Part shown: piece by piece, positions 42,167 through 50,295 of the stretch | How positions within the stretch are numbered: position 1 is the stretch's first letter | Layout: each line of letters opens with the position of its first letter | NCBI GenBank assembly: GCA_964496435.1 | Contig: CAZBZP010000016.1 | Location: 1 to 64,000, forward strand | Direction of reading: 5' to 3' | Length of the DNA stretch: 64,000 bases | From: Berkiella sp964496435 | Lineage (GTDB): Bacteria > Pseudomonadota > Gammaproteobacteria > Berkiellales > Berkiellaceae | The notes under the pieces: generated by a model | Seen by the model: the letters and a program-made list of their open reading frames with translations, nothing else | Database searches by the model: none | What the model was told of the DNA's origin: nothing | Made by a program: the position numbers and the translations under genes

Positions 42167-44296
42167 ATGTTAGGTTGTACCGTAAAACGTGATTACTTAT
42201 TACTGACTTTAGTCGGCATTGCACTTTGCTTTTTGCCAAGTTTTGCTTTTGCCTTTGATTTTAATTTTCAATGGCAAAGTCCAGATGGTGATAAATCACT
42301 ATTTTATCTTGGACAAATTTTTGGCCCCGTGGGCACCGCATTACCGAATGGTTCTGGTAATGCACTGATCAGTCAGTTATTTTCCGTTTTTAATATTGCT
42401 GTACTGACTTTAGGTAGTATCGTTGTCAGCTATACCATTATTTTATCAACCATTAATACCGCCCAAGAAGGCGAAGTTATGGGCCGTAAATGGTCTTCCT
42501 TATGGATCCCCTTACGTTCCGCTGTTGGTATTGCTTTTCTCATCCCAACAGCAAGTGGTTATTCCTTATTACAAATGCTCATGATGGAAATTGTGGTAAT
42601 GGGGGTTAATTCTGCCAACCAAGTTTGGGCCAAAGTTGTCGATGCCTTTTCAAGCACTGCTGGTGGCTTAAATAGTGTCGTCAAAGTAGGTGATACTGGA
42701 GGAACTCAACTCCAAACGGTTGCCAATAATTTATTAAAAAGTGCCGTCTGTGCCCAAGTTCTCAATAGCAACGTGAATTGCAAGTCTTCTATGGGAAGCA
42801 ATACCGTTGTGGGTTATTATAATGTTGACGCCTCCCCCTCTTCACCTGCTGCAGGTGTTTTTAACGTTGGTGTGCAAGGTAATTCTCAATTGAGCACGGT
42901 ATGTGGATCTTTTGCTGCCAGTGCAACCCCATCACAAGCCCAAGATGCATCATCATGGTATGCATCAAATCAATTGGCTTTTGGTTTAGCATATGGCGAT
43001 GTACAATTAGCAGCCTCTGAAATTGTTTCTAACAATTTACCCTCAGGCACGAATCCTGTGTATGGCGCTGCAAATGTGCTTCGCGGCAATATCGCCTCTA
43101 GCCCACAAAAGCCGCCTACCATTAGCAGTGATGCTAATGATCCAACACGTCAAGCCTTAGAAAATGGTTGGCTATTTGCGGGCAGTTATTACTTCGTGTT
43201 GATCTCTAACGGTAATGGCACGACAACCTATCCCGCACCGACAACATCCACGGTGCCAGGCTCTAGTGTTTCCACATTAAGCTCCTCTTGCCAAAGTGCC
43301 CTTAGCAATGCCATGGGTTCACAGATGTCAAACTATCTAAATCAAGCAACAACCGTTACCTCATCAAGTGATTTGCCCGATAGATTGCAATTGAATACCG
43401 TGCCCACACCAGATGGGTTTACCGCTGCCATGGATGCTATTGATGGACCCATTAATAGTCTCATGGATGAGTTCATGAATACCCTTACGACAAATGATAC
43501 AAGGGGCGCTATTCCCTCTTTAGCAAATATTGGGTCTATTGTACTTAATGCTGCTCAAATAATCTGGTTTACCTTGATGATAGCGGCACTCTTAATTATG
43601 TTGCCCGCTTGTATCATGGAAGCTATACAGCCCGTATGTGGCGCTGTATCAGGTGTATTTGCTGTATTAATTCCCTTGGTCACCGCACTCGTTATGATTA
43701 TGTGGTCGGCTGGTGCATTGATAGGTATCTACACACCAATGGTTCCCTACCTTGTCTTTACTTTTACGGCATTAGGGTGGGTGCTACTCGTTATAGAAAC
43801 CATCGTCGCAGCACCTATCGTCGCCCTTGGTTTGGTGAGCCCTTCAGGCGAACATCTTGGTAAAGCTACCCCTGCGGTCATGTTGGTGGTTAACATTTTC
43901 CTAAGACCCAGTTTAATGGTTATCGGCTTTGTGATTGCCTCTAAGCTTGCAGATGTCATGATTGACATGTTGAACTATGGATTCTTCTCCACTTTGAGCT
44001 CTGCAACCCATGGTGCAGGTCTATTTGGCGCTATCGCCACCGTTGCGCTTTATGGTGGTATCTGCCTTGCCATCATTAACGAATGTTTCAGTCTTATTCA
44101 CGTCTTGCCTGACAAAATTGTACGCTGGATAGGCGGACAAGCTGAACAATCACGCACCAAGGAATTAATGGCTGATGCCAAGAAAGGCTATGAAAAAGGC
44201 GTTGAAGCAGGTGGCGCTGTCATGAAAGGTGTCAGTGGCGTCATGCAAAAGAAAGCTGAGGATTGGAGTAAACAAGGTAAAGGTGAAGAAGGCTAA
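42167..44296 (+). CDS. dotA: DotA, second tandem paralogue
   Basis: A full-length second copy of the DotA family. FYLGQIFGPVGTALPNGSGN, ISQLFSVFNIAVLTLG and STINTAQEGEVMGRKWSSLWIP align directly with the first copy, and the C-terminal membrane block is shared (YTPMVPYLVFTFTALGWVLLVIE against YVPLIPLLVFTFASITWVLLVIE). The soluble middle differs strongly and is rich in Ser, Thr and Asn. I use the ATG at 42167, with AGGTGG five bases upstream; a GTG at 42158 would add three residues. The gene begins 9 bp after the first dotA and should be co-translated with it. Its tail is Lys/Gly-rich. Confidence 0.9.
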   Translation: MLGCTVKRDYLLLTLVGIALCFLPSFAFAFDFNFQWQSPDGDKSLFYLGQIFGPVGTALPNGSGNALISQLFSVFNIAVLTLGSIVVSYTIILSTINTAQEGEVMGRKWSSLWIPLRSAVGIAFLIPTASGYSLLQMLMMEIVVMGVNSANQVWAKVVDAFSSTAGGLNSVVKVGDTGGTQLQTVANNLLKSAVCAQVLNSNVNCKSSMGSNTVVGYYNVDASPSSPAAGVFNVGVQGNSQLSTVCGSFAASATPSQAQDASSWYASNQLAFGLAYGDVQLAASEIVSNNLPSGTNPVYGAANVLRGNIASSPQKPPTISSDANDPTRQALENGWLFAGSYYFVLISNGNGTTTYPAPTTSTVPGSSVSTLSSSCQSALSNAMGSQMSNYLNQATTVTSSSDLPDRLQLNTVPTPDGFTAAMDAIDGPINSLMDEFMNTLTTNDTRGAIPSLANIGSIVLNAAQIIWFTLMIAALLIMLPACIMEAIQPVCGAVSGVFAVLIPLVTALVMIMWSAGALIGIYTPMVPYLVFTFTALGWVLLVIETIVAAPIVALGLVSPSGEHLGKATPAVMLVVNIFLRPSLMVIGFVIASKLADVMIDMLNYGFFSTLSSATHGAGLFGAIATVALYGGICLAIINECFSLIHVLPDKIVRWIGGQAEQSRTKELMADAKKGYEKGVEAGGAVMKGVSGVMQKKAEDWSKQGKGEEG

Positions 44297-44416
44297 ATTT
44301 GCACACTGGCATGTAGCCTGCGTTACCTAACCCCCTATCGATAGCTGGCATATTGAATATACATTCAGTGTCAGCATTTTCTTTAGTGGCCGATATTCTC
44401 CATGAGGGAATATAAA

Positions 44417-45499
44417 ATGCTACCTAAAGTAACTCTACTTTACTACAACGCATGTAGAAAATATGGGATAAGACCAGAAATATCTCCTGTTATAACTGGT
44501 TTCACTTTTAAATTTGCTTCAAATTTATATATTATCCGAGGGTGTCACCTCCCTATCAATGATTGCGCAAGCGCCAGCGTCTCTGCAAATAAATATTGCG
44601 CGAACAAAATATTGCTTCAAGCAGGGATCCCGGTTCCTAACCATGATTGTATTTCTCGTGATGAACCTGAAATGAGCAGGGAAGCACTATCAAATCTCAC
44701 TTACCCTTTGGTGGTAAAACCAACCTGGGATACCTCTTGTGGCACTGATGTGACTTGTAATATTAAAGATGAGAAAACCTTATACGAGATATTAGACAGC
44801 ATGGGTGATAAATATTCGTGCATTAGTGTTGAGGAATATCAACCAGGACTACGTTCCTATCGTGCCTTGGTGTTATATGGGAAGGTAATCGGTATTGTTG
44901 AGCGGATCCCCGCACACGTGGTGGGAGATGGGGAGCATAGTGTGCGTCAATTGATGGATATACAAAACAGTGAACGGGAAAAACTGATCAATATTTTGCC
45001 ACTTGGCAAATTAAGAATAATGCCAGAAACGGAAATAATTTTTAATGAATTAGGCATTAACAGTGAATATATTCCCAAAAAAGATGAAACAATACCCATA
45101 AGGTATATTTGCAACTCCACTTTTGGCGGCTCTATTATAGGCTTGGATATTAAAACCATTTGTAAGGAAAATGCAGAATTATTAGGCAAAGCTGCCAAAG
45201 CCCTCAACCTGAATATCGTTGGTTTTGATTTTCTATGTACAGACATTAAATTACCGTACAACAAAACAAGAGGGTTTATAATTGAAGCCAATGCCAGCCC
45301 TGATATTTCGATACATGAAAATGTTGTTGCCGGTGTATCAACACCCGTCAGCAGTATTATTATTAAAAAATTCATTCAAAAGCATTTTTTGGGTTATCTT
45401 ATTCATCTTGCTCAGGGAGACTTAGCTTCTATTATTATCCGCTTTATTGTTTTTATAACAATTGCACTAATGGGTTTTCGATATTATGTCATGGGATGA
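44417..45499 (+). CDS. ATP-grasp ligase with C-terminal membrane anchor
   Basis: An ATP-grasp enzyme, related by eye to the ATP-grasp domains of cyanophycin synthetase and of GshF/GshAB-type glutathione synthetases. It would join a carboxylate to an amine using ATP. Visible elements: YPLVVKPTWDTSCGTDV (nucleotide-binding Lys), SVEEYQPGLRSYRALVL, IPAHVVGDGEHSVRQLM, and VGFDFLCTDI with FIIEANASPDI (Mg-binding Glu and Asn). A hydrophobic segment at the very end (IIIRFIVFITIALMGF) suggests membrane attachment. The ATG at 44417 has GAGGG upstream; an ATG at 44402 is possible. Its stop overlaps the next gene by 14 bp. It lies 120 bp downstream of the dotA pair in the same direction. Substrates are unknown. 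Confidence 0.8.
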   Translation: MLPKVTLLYYNACRKYGIRPEISPVITGFTFKFASNLYIIRGCHLPINDCASASVSANKYCANKILLQAGIPVPNHDCISRDEPEMSREALSNLTYPLVVKPTWDTSCGTDVTCNIKDEKTLYEILDSMGDKYSCISVEEYQPGLRSYRALVLYGKVIGIVERIPAHVVGDGEHSVRQLMDIQNSEREKLINILPLGKLRIMPETEIIFNELGINSEYIPKKDETIPIRYICNSTFGGSIIGLDIKTICKENAELLGKAAKALNLNIVGFDFLCTDIKLPYNKTRGFIIEANASPDISIHENVVAGVSTPVSSIIIKKFIQKHFLGYLIHLAQGDLASIIIRFIVFITIALMGFRYYVMG

Positions 45500-46694
45500 T
45501 GAGAAACTGCTTGAGGTTAGATCGCGTTCAAAAAGAAATTTAGGTACATTCTCGACTACCTTCATGGATGCCAAGCCAACGCAAATATACAATACTTATG
45601 CTTCTTTGAATGCCGTTGACAGCAGCGCTTATCCTGAATTTATCGACATGGAACAGCAGTGCGGTCATTTTCTTTTAGATTTGTTTCATGCTGACAACAG
45701 CAAAGATTATACTTTTTTCAACACATCTGGTTCTTCTGAAGCCTTGTTTATGTCATTGCTGTTTATGAAAAATCATTGGAAGCAACAACATCCACATGAT
45801 TCACATAGACTCAATTTTATCATCGGCAGTTCAGCCCACACGGCTTGGCATAAGGCAGCAAACTACTTAGATGTTGATTTAAAAGTACTGCCCGTGCATC
45901 CCACCAAACTCAATCTCGATGAAAACCATCTTTTGGGGGCTATTGATAGTAATACCATTGGAATTTCTGCTACTTTGGGTGCTACCACGACCCTGGTGTA
46001 TGATGAAATTGAAAAAATTAACATCGCTTTAAACGATTATCGAAACAAAAAAAATAGATTTATACCGCTACATGTTGATGCAGCCAGTGGTGGTTTTGTA
46101 GCCCCTTTTGCCCAAAAAGGGATCTGTTGGGATTTTCGTTTAAATCATGTGATGAGCATTAATGTCTCTAGTCATAAATTTGGCCAAGTCTATCCTAGCT
46201 TAGGTTGGTTATGTGTCAGAAATGAACTCAGAATAGATGATCTAGCGCATGAGAGTCATTATCTTGGGAAAGCGATTAAACGCTTTCCCATCCAATTTTC
46301 ACACTCAGCCTCGCCTCTTGCTACGCAAAGTTATTATATTAAAACTTATGGGCAAAAAGGCTATGAATCGCTGATTACGCGTTTTTATGAACAAAGAGAT
46401 AATTTATGCAAAATATTCAAAAAGTTTGAAGAGATAAAGCTAATCACACCGAATGATACTCCGAATCTACCAGGCATCATTTTATCGCTTAATGATCATC
46501 ACTCTGTCTATCATCTAGCAGGCCTTGCTTCTTCCCTCGCCTTGCATGGCTGGCATTTGCCAACATTTCGTCTGCCTTTGCCTTGTGAAGACATACTTGC
46601 GGCAAGAATTATCGTTCGCAATGGTTTTGATAAAGAATTGCTGCAAGCACTAGAAAAGGATATTGCTAACTATTTCATGAGCACGCCAGAATAA
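45486..46694 (+). CDS. PLP-dependent decarboxylase, glutamate-decarboxylase-like
   Basis: Group II PLP decarboxylase related to GadB. HVDAASGGF places the cofactor-binding Asp at residue 198, and INVSSHKFGQ the Schiff-base Lys at 231, the same 33-residue spacing as in E. coli GadB (243 and 276). WDFRLNHVMSIN is also GadB-like. At 402 residues it lacks about 45 residues of the GadB N-terminus, the part that forms the pH-dependent helical bundle. It overlaps the ATP-grasp gene by 14 bp in a different frame, so the two enzymes are probably made together. A role in making an amine or amide from an amino acid is inferred; glutamate itself is not certain. Confidence 0.85.
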   Translation: MSWDDEKLLEVRSRSKRNLGTFSTTFMDAKPTQIYNTYASLNAVDSSAYPEFIDMEQQCGHFLLDLFHADNSKDYTFFNTSGSSEALFMSLLFMKNHWKQQHPHDSHRLNFIIGSSAHTAWHKAANYLDVDLKVLPVHPTKLNLDENHLLGAIDSNTIGISATLGATTTLVYDEIEKINIALNDYRNKKNRFIPLHVDAASGGFVAPFAQKGICWDFRLNHVMSINVSSHKFGQVYPSLGWLCVRNELRIDDLAHESHYLGKAIKRFPIQFSHSASPLATQSYYIKTYGQKGYESLITRFYEQRDNLCKIFKKFEEIKLITPNDTPNLPGIILSLNDHHSVYHLAGLASSLALHGWHLPTFRLPLPCEDILAARIIVRNGFDKELLQALEKDIANYFMSTPE

Positions 46695-46720
46695 AACTGG
46701 CGTGGTTCATCTAGTTAGAT

Positions 46721-47542
46721 TTAAGCGCGATGGCTAGGGGTGGGCGCAGGCCGTGGCAGTGGTCTATTTAAAACTGAACTATCACTAGCAAGATCACGCT
46801 CACTTCTTTGCATTTGTTGTTTAGCCTTATCAGCATACATATTAAGCATATGCATATGTTCAGGCGTAAATCCTTTGGCACCAATCATATCTTTTTTGAA
46901 TTTCAGCATTTGAATTTCAAAAGCTTCACTGGCATCTTCCATAGGCACAAAACCATTGGCACGAATAGCTGCGCGCGAAGCAGTACCATTGGTTATAGGT
47001 GTTTGATAATAATCAATGTTACCGGCTGCATCTACGGGATAACAAGCAGGATAAACCAAATTGCCTTGTGCATCAGTAATAAGCATATCATTGTGGTCAC
47101 GTAATGGTGCATAAGCAACACGAACATTATCGTCCGTTGCTGTCTGATTTCTGATACGAGCACGTTTCTGCGCATCCAATGCTAATGCATCGTCAAATGA
47201 GCGGATTTGAACATTATATTCTCTTTGAAAAAGCGCAGCAAAAAAGTTCAAAATAGTCACTGCAAGAGCTTCACCCAATAAAGCTTCTGGACTGAGATCG
47301 GTTAAATGGCTTAGCTTTGCAGCCATGCTTTTTTCACTGGGATCTTCGTTTGAATTTTTATAAGCAAAACAAGCCGTTCTTTGTTCTGCGCGAGCAGCTA
47401 CAATTTTTTTGGCTTCTTTGATTTGCTTCTTTTGGGCAGCGTCCTTTTCTTGTTGTGCTTTATTCTGGGCATCAGGACTGGTAGCCGTCAGTGTTGGTGC
47501 TCTTTCACGTTCAGCATCAAAACCCGGGGTAAAATCAAGCAT
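46721..47542 (-). CDS. Hypothetical protein, putative effector
   Basis: 273 residues, not recognised. The first 60 residues are charged and Gln/Ala-rich, probably disordered or coiled-coil. A hydrophobic stretch (LLGEALAVTILNFFAALFQR, about 92-111) recalls the LLGAMxAWLL element of the two large neighbouring proteins. The rest is mixed with a Pro-rich end (NRPLPRPAPTPSHRA). A very strong GGAGGGAG site precedes the ATG. It lies at the end of the minus-strand run that includes the giant gene, convergent with the decarboxylase. Secretion by Dot/Icm is a guess from location. Confidence 0.6.
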   Translation of the reverse strand: MLDFTPGFDAERERAPTLTATSPDAQNKAQQEKDAAQKKQIKEAKKIVAARAEQRTACFAYKNSNEDPSEKSMAAKLSHLTDLSPEALLGEALAVTILNFFAALFQREYNVQIRSFDDALALDAQKRARIRNQTATDDNVRVAYAPLRDHNDMLITDAQGNLVYPACYPVDAAGNIDYYQTPITNGTASRAAIRANGFVPMEDASEAFEIQMLKFKKDMIGAKGFTPEHMHMLNMYADKAKQQMQRSERDLASDSSVLNRPLPRPAPTPSHRA

Positions 47543-47745
47543 ACTCTCCCTCCTACATTAGGGCTTAGCGGTAATTTATTTCCGAGCATTGGAACATATT
47601 AGGTGATGAGCTGTCAAGTTAGCTATTTCTCTTAAAATTGTAAATTCTTATAATTTAGAACTTTTTAGATTAGTGTATAATCTCTTATCTGACTATTATG
47701 GTGTAGCAATACAGAAGGCTCGCATAATACTAAGCCCTCTGTTGG

Positions 47746-50172
47746 CTAATGTCTGGCTGTGGTGGTGGAGGTAGACTTTGAGGTATCTACTTTTGGTGCT
47801 GTAGGCGTACCCTTCTCGCCTGGTTTTTGTGCCTTTTGTGCCTTCTGTGCCTCTATCACTTCCTGCTTAATATTAACCTTATCATTAGCATGAGGGGCTT
47901 TTGCACCAAAAGTAGCTGTTGAGGAAGGGCCTAAATCATCATTGCTAACGCCTTGCAACGCTTCATTTTCCTGCAACAAGCTTCCAATTTCTTGTTCAAG
48001 TTTTGGGATTTCCAAGATAATAGCATCGAATTGTGCATCCAAACTGACATGAGTGCCAAGGGTTGATGTGCTTTGCGTTGTGCTAGGTGAAACATTCGCA
48101 CCTGAGTCGTTTGAGCTTTGAACCTGTGGCCTTGGTGGATCTATTGTAAGTCCAGAGCTTGTTAGCGTTGATTGTTGCGGAGGTTGTAAAGGTGGGCTTA
48201 CAGAATCTGTTTGCGAAACCAAGGGCGCTGGATTTGCATCTGTTTGTTGAACCAAGGGCGCAGGATTTGAATCTGTTTGCTGCACTAAGGGCGCAGGATT
48301 TGCATCTGTTTGCTGCACCAAGGGCGCAGGATTTGCATCTGTTTGCGAAACCAAGGGTGCAGGATCAGAATCGGTATGCTGCGCTAAAGGCGTGGTGTTT
48401 TGCGTATTATCATTAGTTTGTAAGGGCGTTTGTACCTCTTGAGGTTGCGGTGGATGCTGCACCTCAAGCACAGTATCAACCGTTGAGGTTGTGGGCACGG
48501 GCGTATCTACCGTTGAGCTTAGCTGTGGTTCTTGGGGGGCTGTGTTCCCCAAATCAACCCCAGAATCTTTGTTTAGAATTTTAGCCTCTTTAGCTTCTTG
48601 ATCTGTATTTTTGAGCTCTTTATCACGCACTTTTTGTAATTCTTTATCTGCTTCATCTATACGTGCCTGTGCTTGGTTGACGAGTTTATCAGCATTATCT
48701 TTCTCTTTATTTGCTGCTTTTAGATTTGCTTCTAAGCCTTCTTTTTGTTGTTCCAATTTTTGCAATTGCTCTTTTTTGGTATCATCCAAAGGACCCGATG
48801 CTTTTAATTGGTTTATTGCTTCTTGATTTTTTGTCATCTCATCCTTTATAAAATCAATTCTATTACCTATATCCTTTTGATAAGCCTGCCCAATCGTCAA
48901 ATCTTCCTGGGCAGCTGCTTTCTTTTGCAGGGCTGCATCCTCATTAATTTGATTGCGTTCACCTTTAAATTCTCTTATCTTGGCCAGTCTCTTTTGATAA
49001 GCTTCTAGCCCCTCATCCATTTTGGCTAATTTTTCCTTCATCGCATCCAATTTCTTTTGATCAGCTTCATTAAGAGGTGCTTTCTTCTCCAAATCATCTA
49101 TCTTTTGGGCTAAGTCATAACGTTTGTCAGCAAGCTTTTTCATATCCTTTAACATGGGTTTTTTATTATTCAACGCCTTTTCTGCTGCATGCATGACAGC
49201 TTTATTAATACCTCTGCCTAATAATGCCAATAACATCATTAGCAACCAGGCTATCATGGCGCCAAGGAGCTCAGCACCATCATGGTAATCACCAATTTTA
49301 GGTGGGTTTTGTTCTATCCCCTTAATTCTCTCTTTATTCTTTGCTTGTGCTGCTTTAAGCTTTTGCACTTTTCCTTCAGGGGTATATTTATTAAGCGCTG
49401 CCTTTTTCTGCGCGTGCTTCTTTTCATTTTCTGTTTGTTTTGCAAGAAATTCTTTCATGCCGGGATCTTTTTCTGCAAGATCTTTCTTTAATGCAGCCGA
49501 TTTTTCCCTAAGCGAATCACGAAGCGGGATTTTAGATTTTAATTCATTTTGTTTAGACTCTATGCCACCTTTTAAGCTCTCAACATTCTTCGTTTTTTGC
49601 TCAAGTCTTTGTTTAGACTTATCCATGATGTCTTTGTTGGCAGCAGTCGGTTCTTTATCATATTGTTTTTTTAAATTATTGAACAAGTTTTCTTCATTTG
49701 TATGCGCTCTTTTTGCTGCGTTAAGCTCTGCCTTTGCGCTTTTAATATCTTCTCTTAAACCTTGAGCTTCTTGATAGAGTTTTTTTTGCTGTTCTTTAAC
49801 ATCTTTTAAATTATTAATTTGTGTTTTAATGGGATCTTCTGTTTCACTTGCCCTGGTTTGATAGTAAGCAATTTCAGTGTTGAGCTTTTTGATTACATGA
49901 TCTTCATTCAGTGATTTGGCAACTTGATTTACAACCCGCTTAGTGGAATCTTCCACCATACGTTGCTGTTCAACTGTCAATAAAGGTGCATCTTGTTCTT
50001 CACCTGTTGAGTTTGTTGTAGATGTTGTAGTGGGCGCCGTTGATGGATCAGGTGGTTCATTACTCTGTGTGACGGGTAGCACTTGAACCCGCGGTTGGTT
50101 TGATGAAAACGGAGATTGTCTTGGCGCTTTTGGTTTGCCATCGTCATCTGGATTTTGTCCGCCCGTAGTCAT
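47746..50172 (-). CDS. 808-aa coiled-coil protein, paralogue of the giant's internal module
   Basis: Residues 1-65 are Pro/Thr/Ser-rich. Residues about 70-540 form a long coiled coil interrupted near 298-322 by the hydrophobic AELLGAMIAWLLMMLLALLG, then continuing (DKRYDLAQKIDDLEKK). This block matches residues about 735-1205 of the adjacent giant protein, including the closing AKEAKI..KDSGV and a shared linker (DTVLEVQHPPQPQ against DTILQVNQPPQPQ). Residues about 600-660 are a 12-residue repeat (DANPAPLVQQT). A GGAGGAT site precedes the ATG. No signal peptide. It is probably a partial duplication of the giant gene and a candidate Dot/Icm substrate; the hydrophobic element could insert into host membranes. 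Confidence 0.7.
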   Translation of the reverse strand: MTTGGQNPDDDGKPKAPRQSPFSSNQPRVQVLPVTQSNEPPDPSTAPTTTSTTNSTGEEQDAPLLTVEQQRMVEDSTKRVVNQVAKSLNEDHVIKKLNTEIAYYQTRASETEDPIKTQINNLKDVKEQQKKLYQEAQGLREDIKSAKAELNAAKRAHTNEENLFNNLKKQYDKEPTAANKDIMDKSKQRLEQKTKNVESLKGGIESKQNELKSKIPLRDSLREKSAALKKDLAEKDPGMKEFLAKQTENEKKHAQKKAALNKYTPEGKVQKLKAAQAKNKERIKGIEQNPPKIGDYHDGAELLGAMIAWLLMMLLALLGRGINKAVMHAAEKALNNKKPMLKDMKKLADKRYDLAQKIDDLEKKAPLNEADQKKLDAMKEKLAKMDEGLEAYQKRLAKIREFKGERNQINEDAALQKKAAAQEDLTIGQAYQKDIGNRIDFIKDEMTKNQEAINQLKASGPLDDTKKEQLQKLEQQKEGLEANLKAANKEKDNADKLVNQAQARIDEADKELQKVRDKELKNTDQEAKEAKILNKDSGVDLGNTAPQEPQLSSTVDTPVPTTSTVDTVLEVQHPPQPQEVQTPLQTNDNTQNTTPLAQHTDSDPAPLVSQTDANPAPLVQQTDANPAPLVQQTDSNPAPLVQQTDANPAPLVSQTDSVSPPLQPPQQSTLTSSGLTIDPPRPQVQSSNDSGANVSPSTTQSTSTLGTHVSLDAQFDAIILEIPKLEQEIGSLLQENEALQGVSNDDLGPSSTATFGAKAPHANDKVNIKQEVIEAQKAQKAQKPGEKGTPTAPKVDTSKSTSTTTARH
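48203..48370 (-). repeat. 36-bp tandem repeat encoding PAPLVQQTDxN
   Basis: About five copies of a 36-bp unit inside the 808-aa gene encode DxNPAPLVxQT. The copies are nearly identical at DNA level, so the number could vary by slippage or recombination without changing the frame. Confidence 0.8.
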
Positions 50173-50295
50173 CTTTATCCTCCGGTTTAGGATTGAAATA
50201 CTTAAGTGTATTTACACATAAGTATTGTGTCTTAAAACAGCTTTATTGATTAGACTTTGATGCGAGCAAAAAGTTGCACCTAATTGAAGCTCGGT

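Noticed and set aside
46683..46703. Terminator at the end of the decarboxylase gene
   Set aside because: ACGCCAG/CTGGCGT forms a stem over the stop codon, but no T-run follows on either side.
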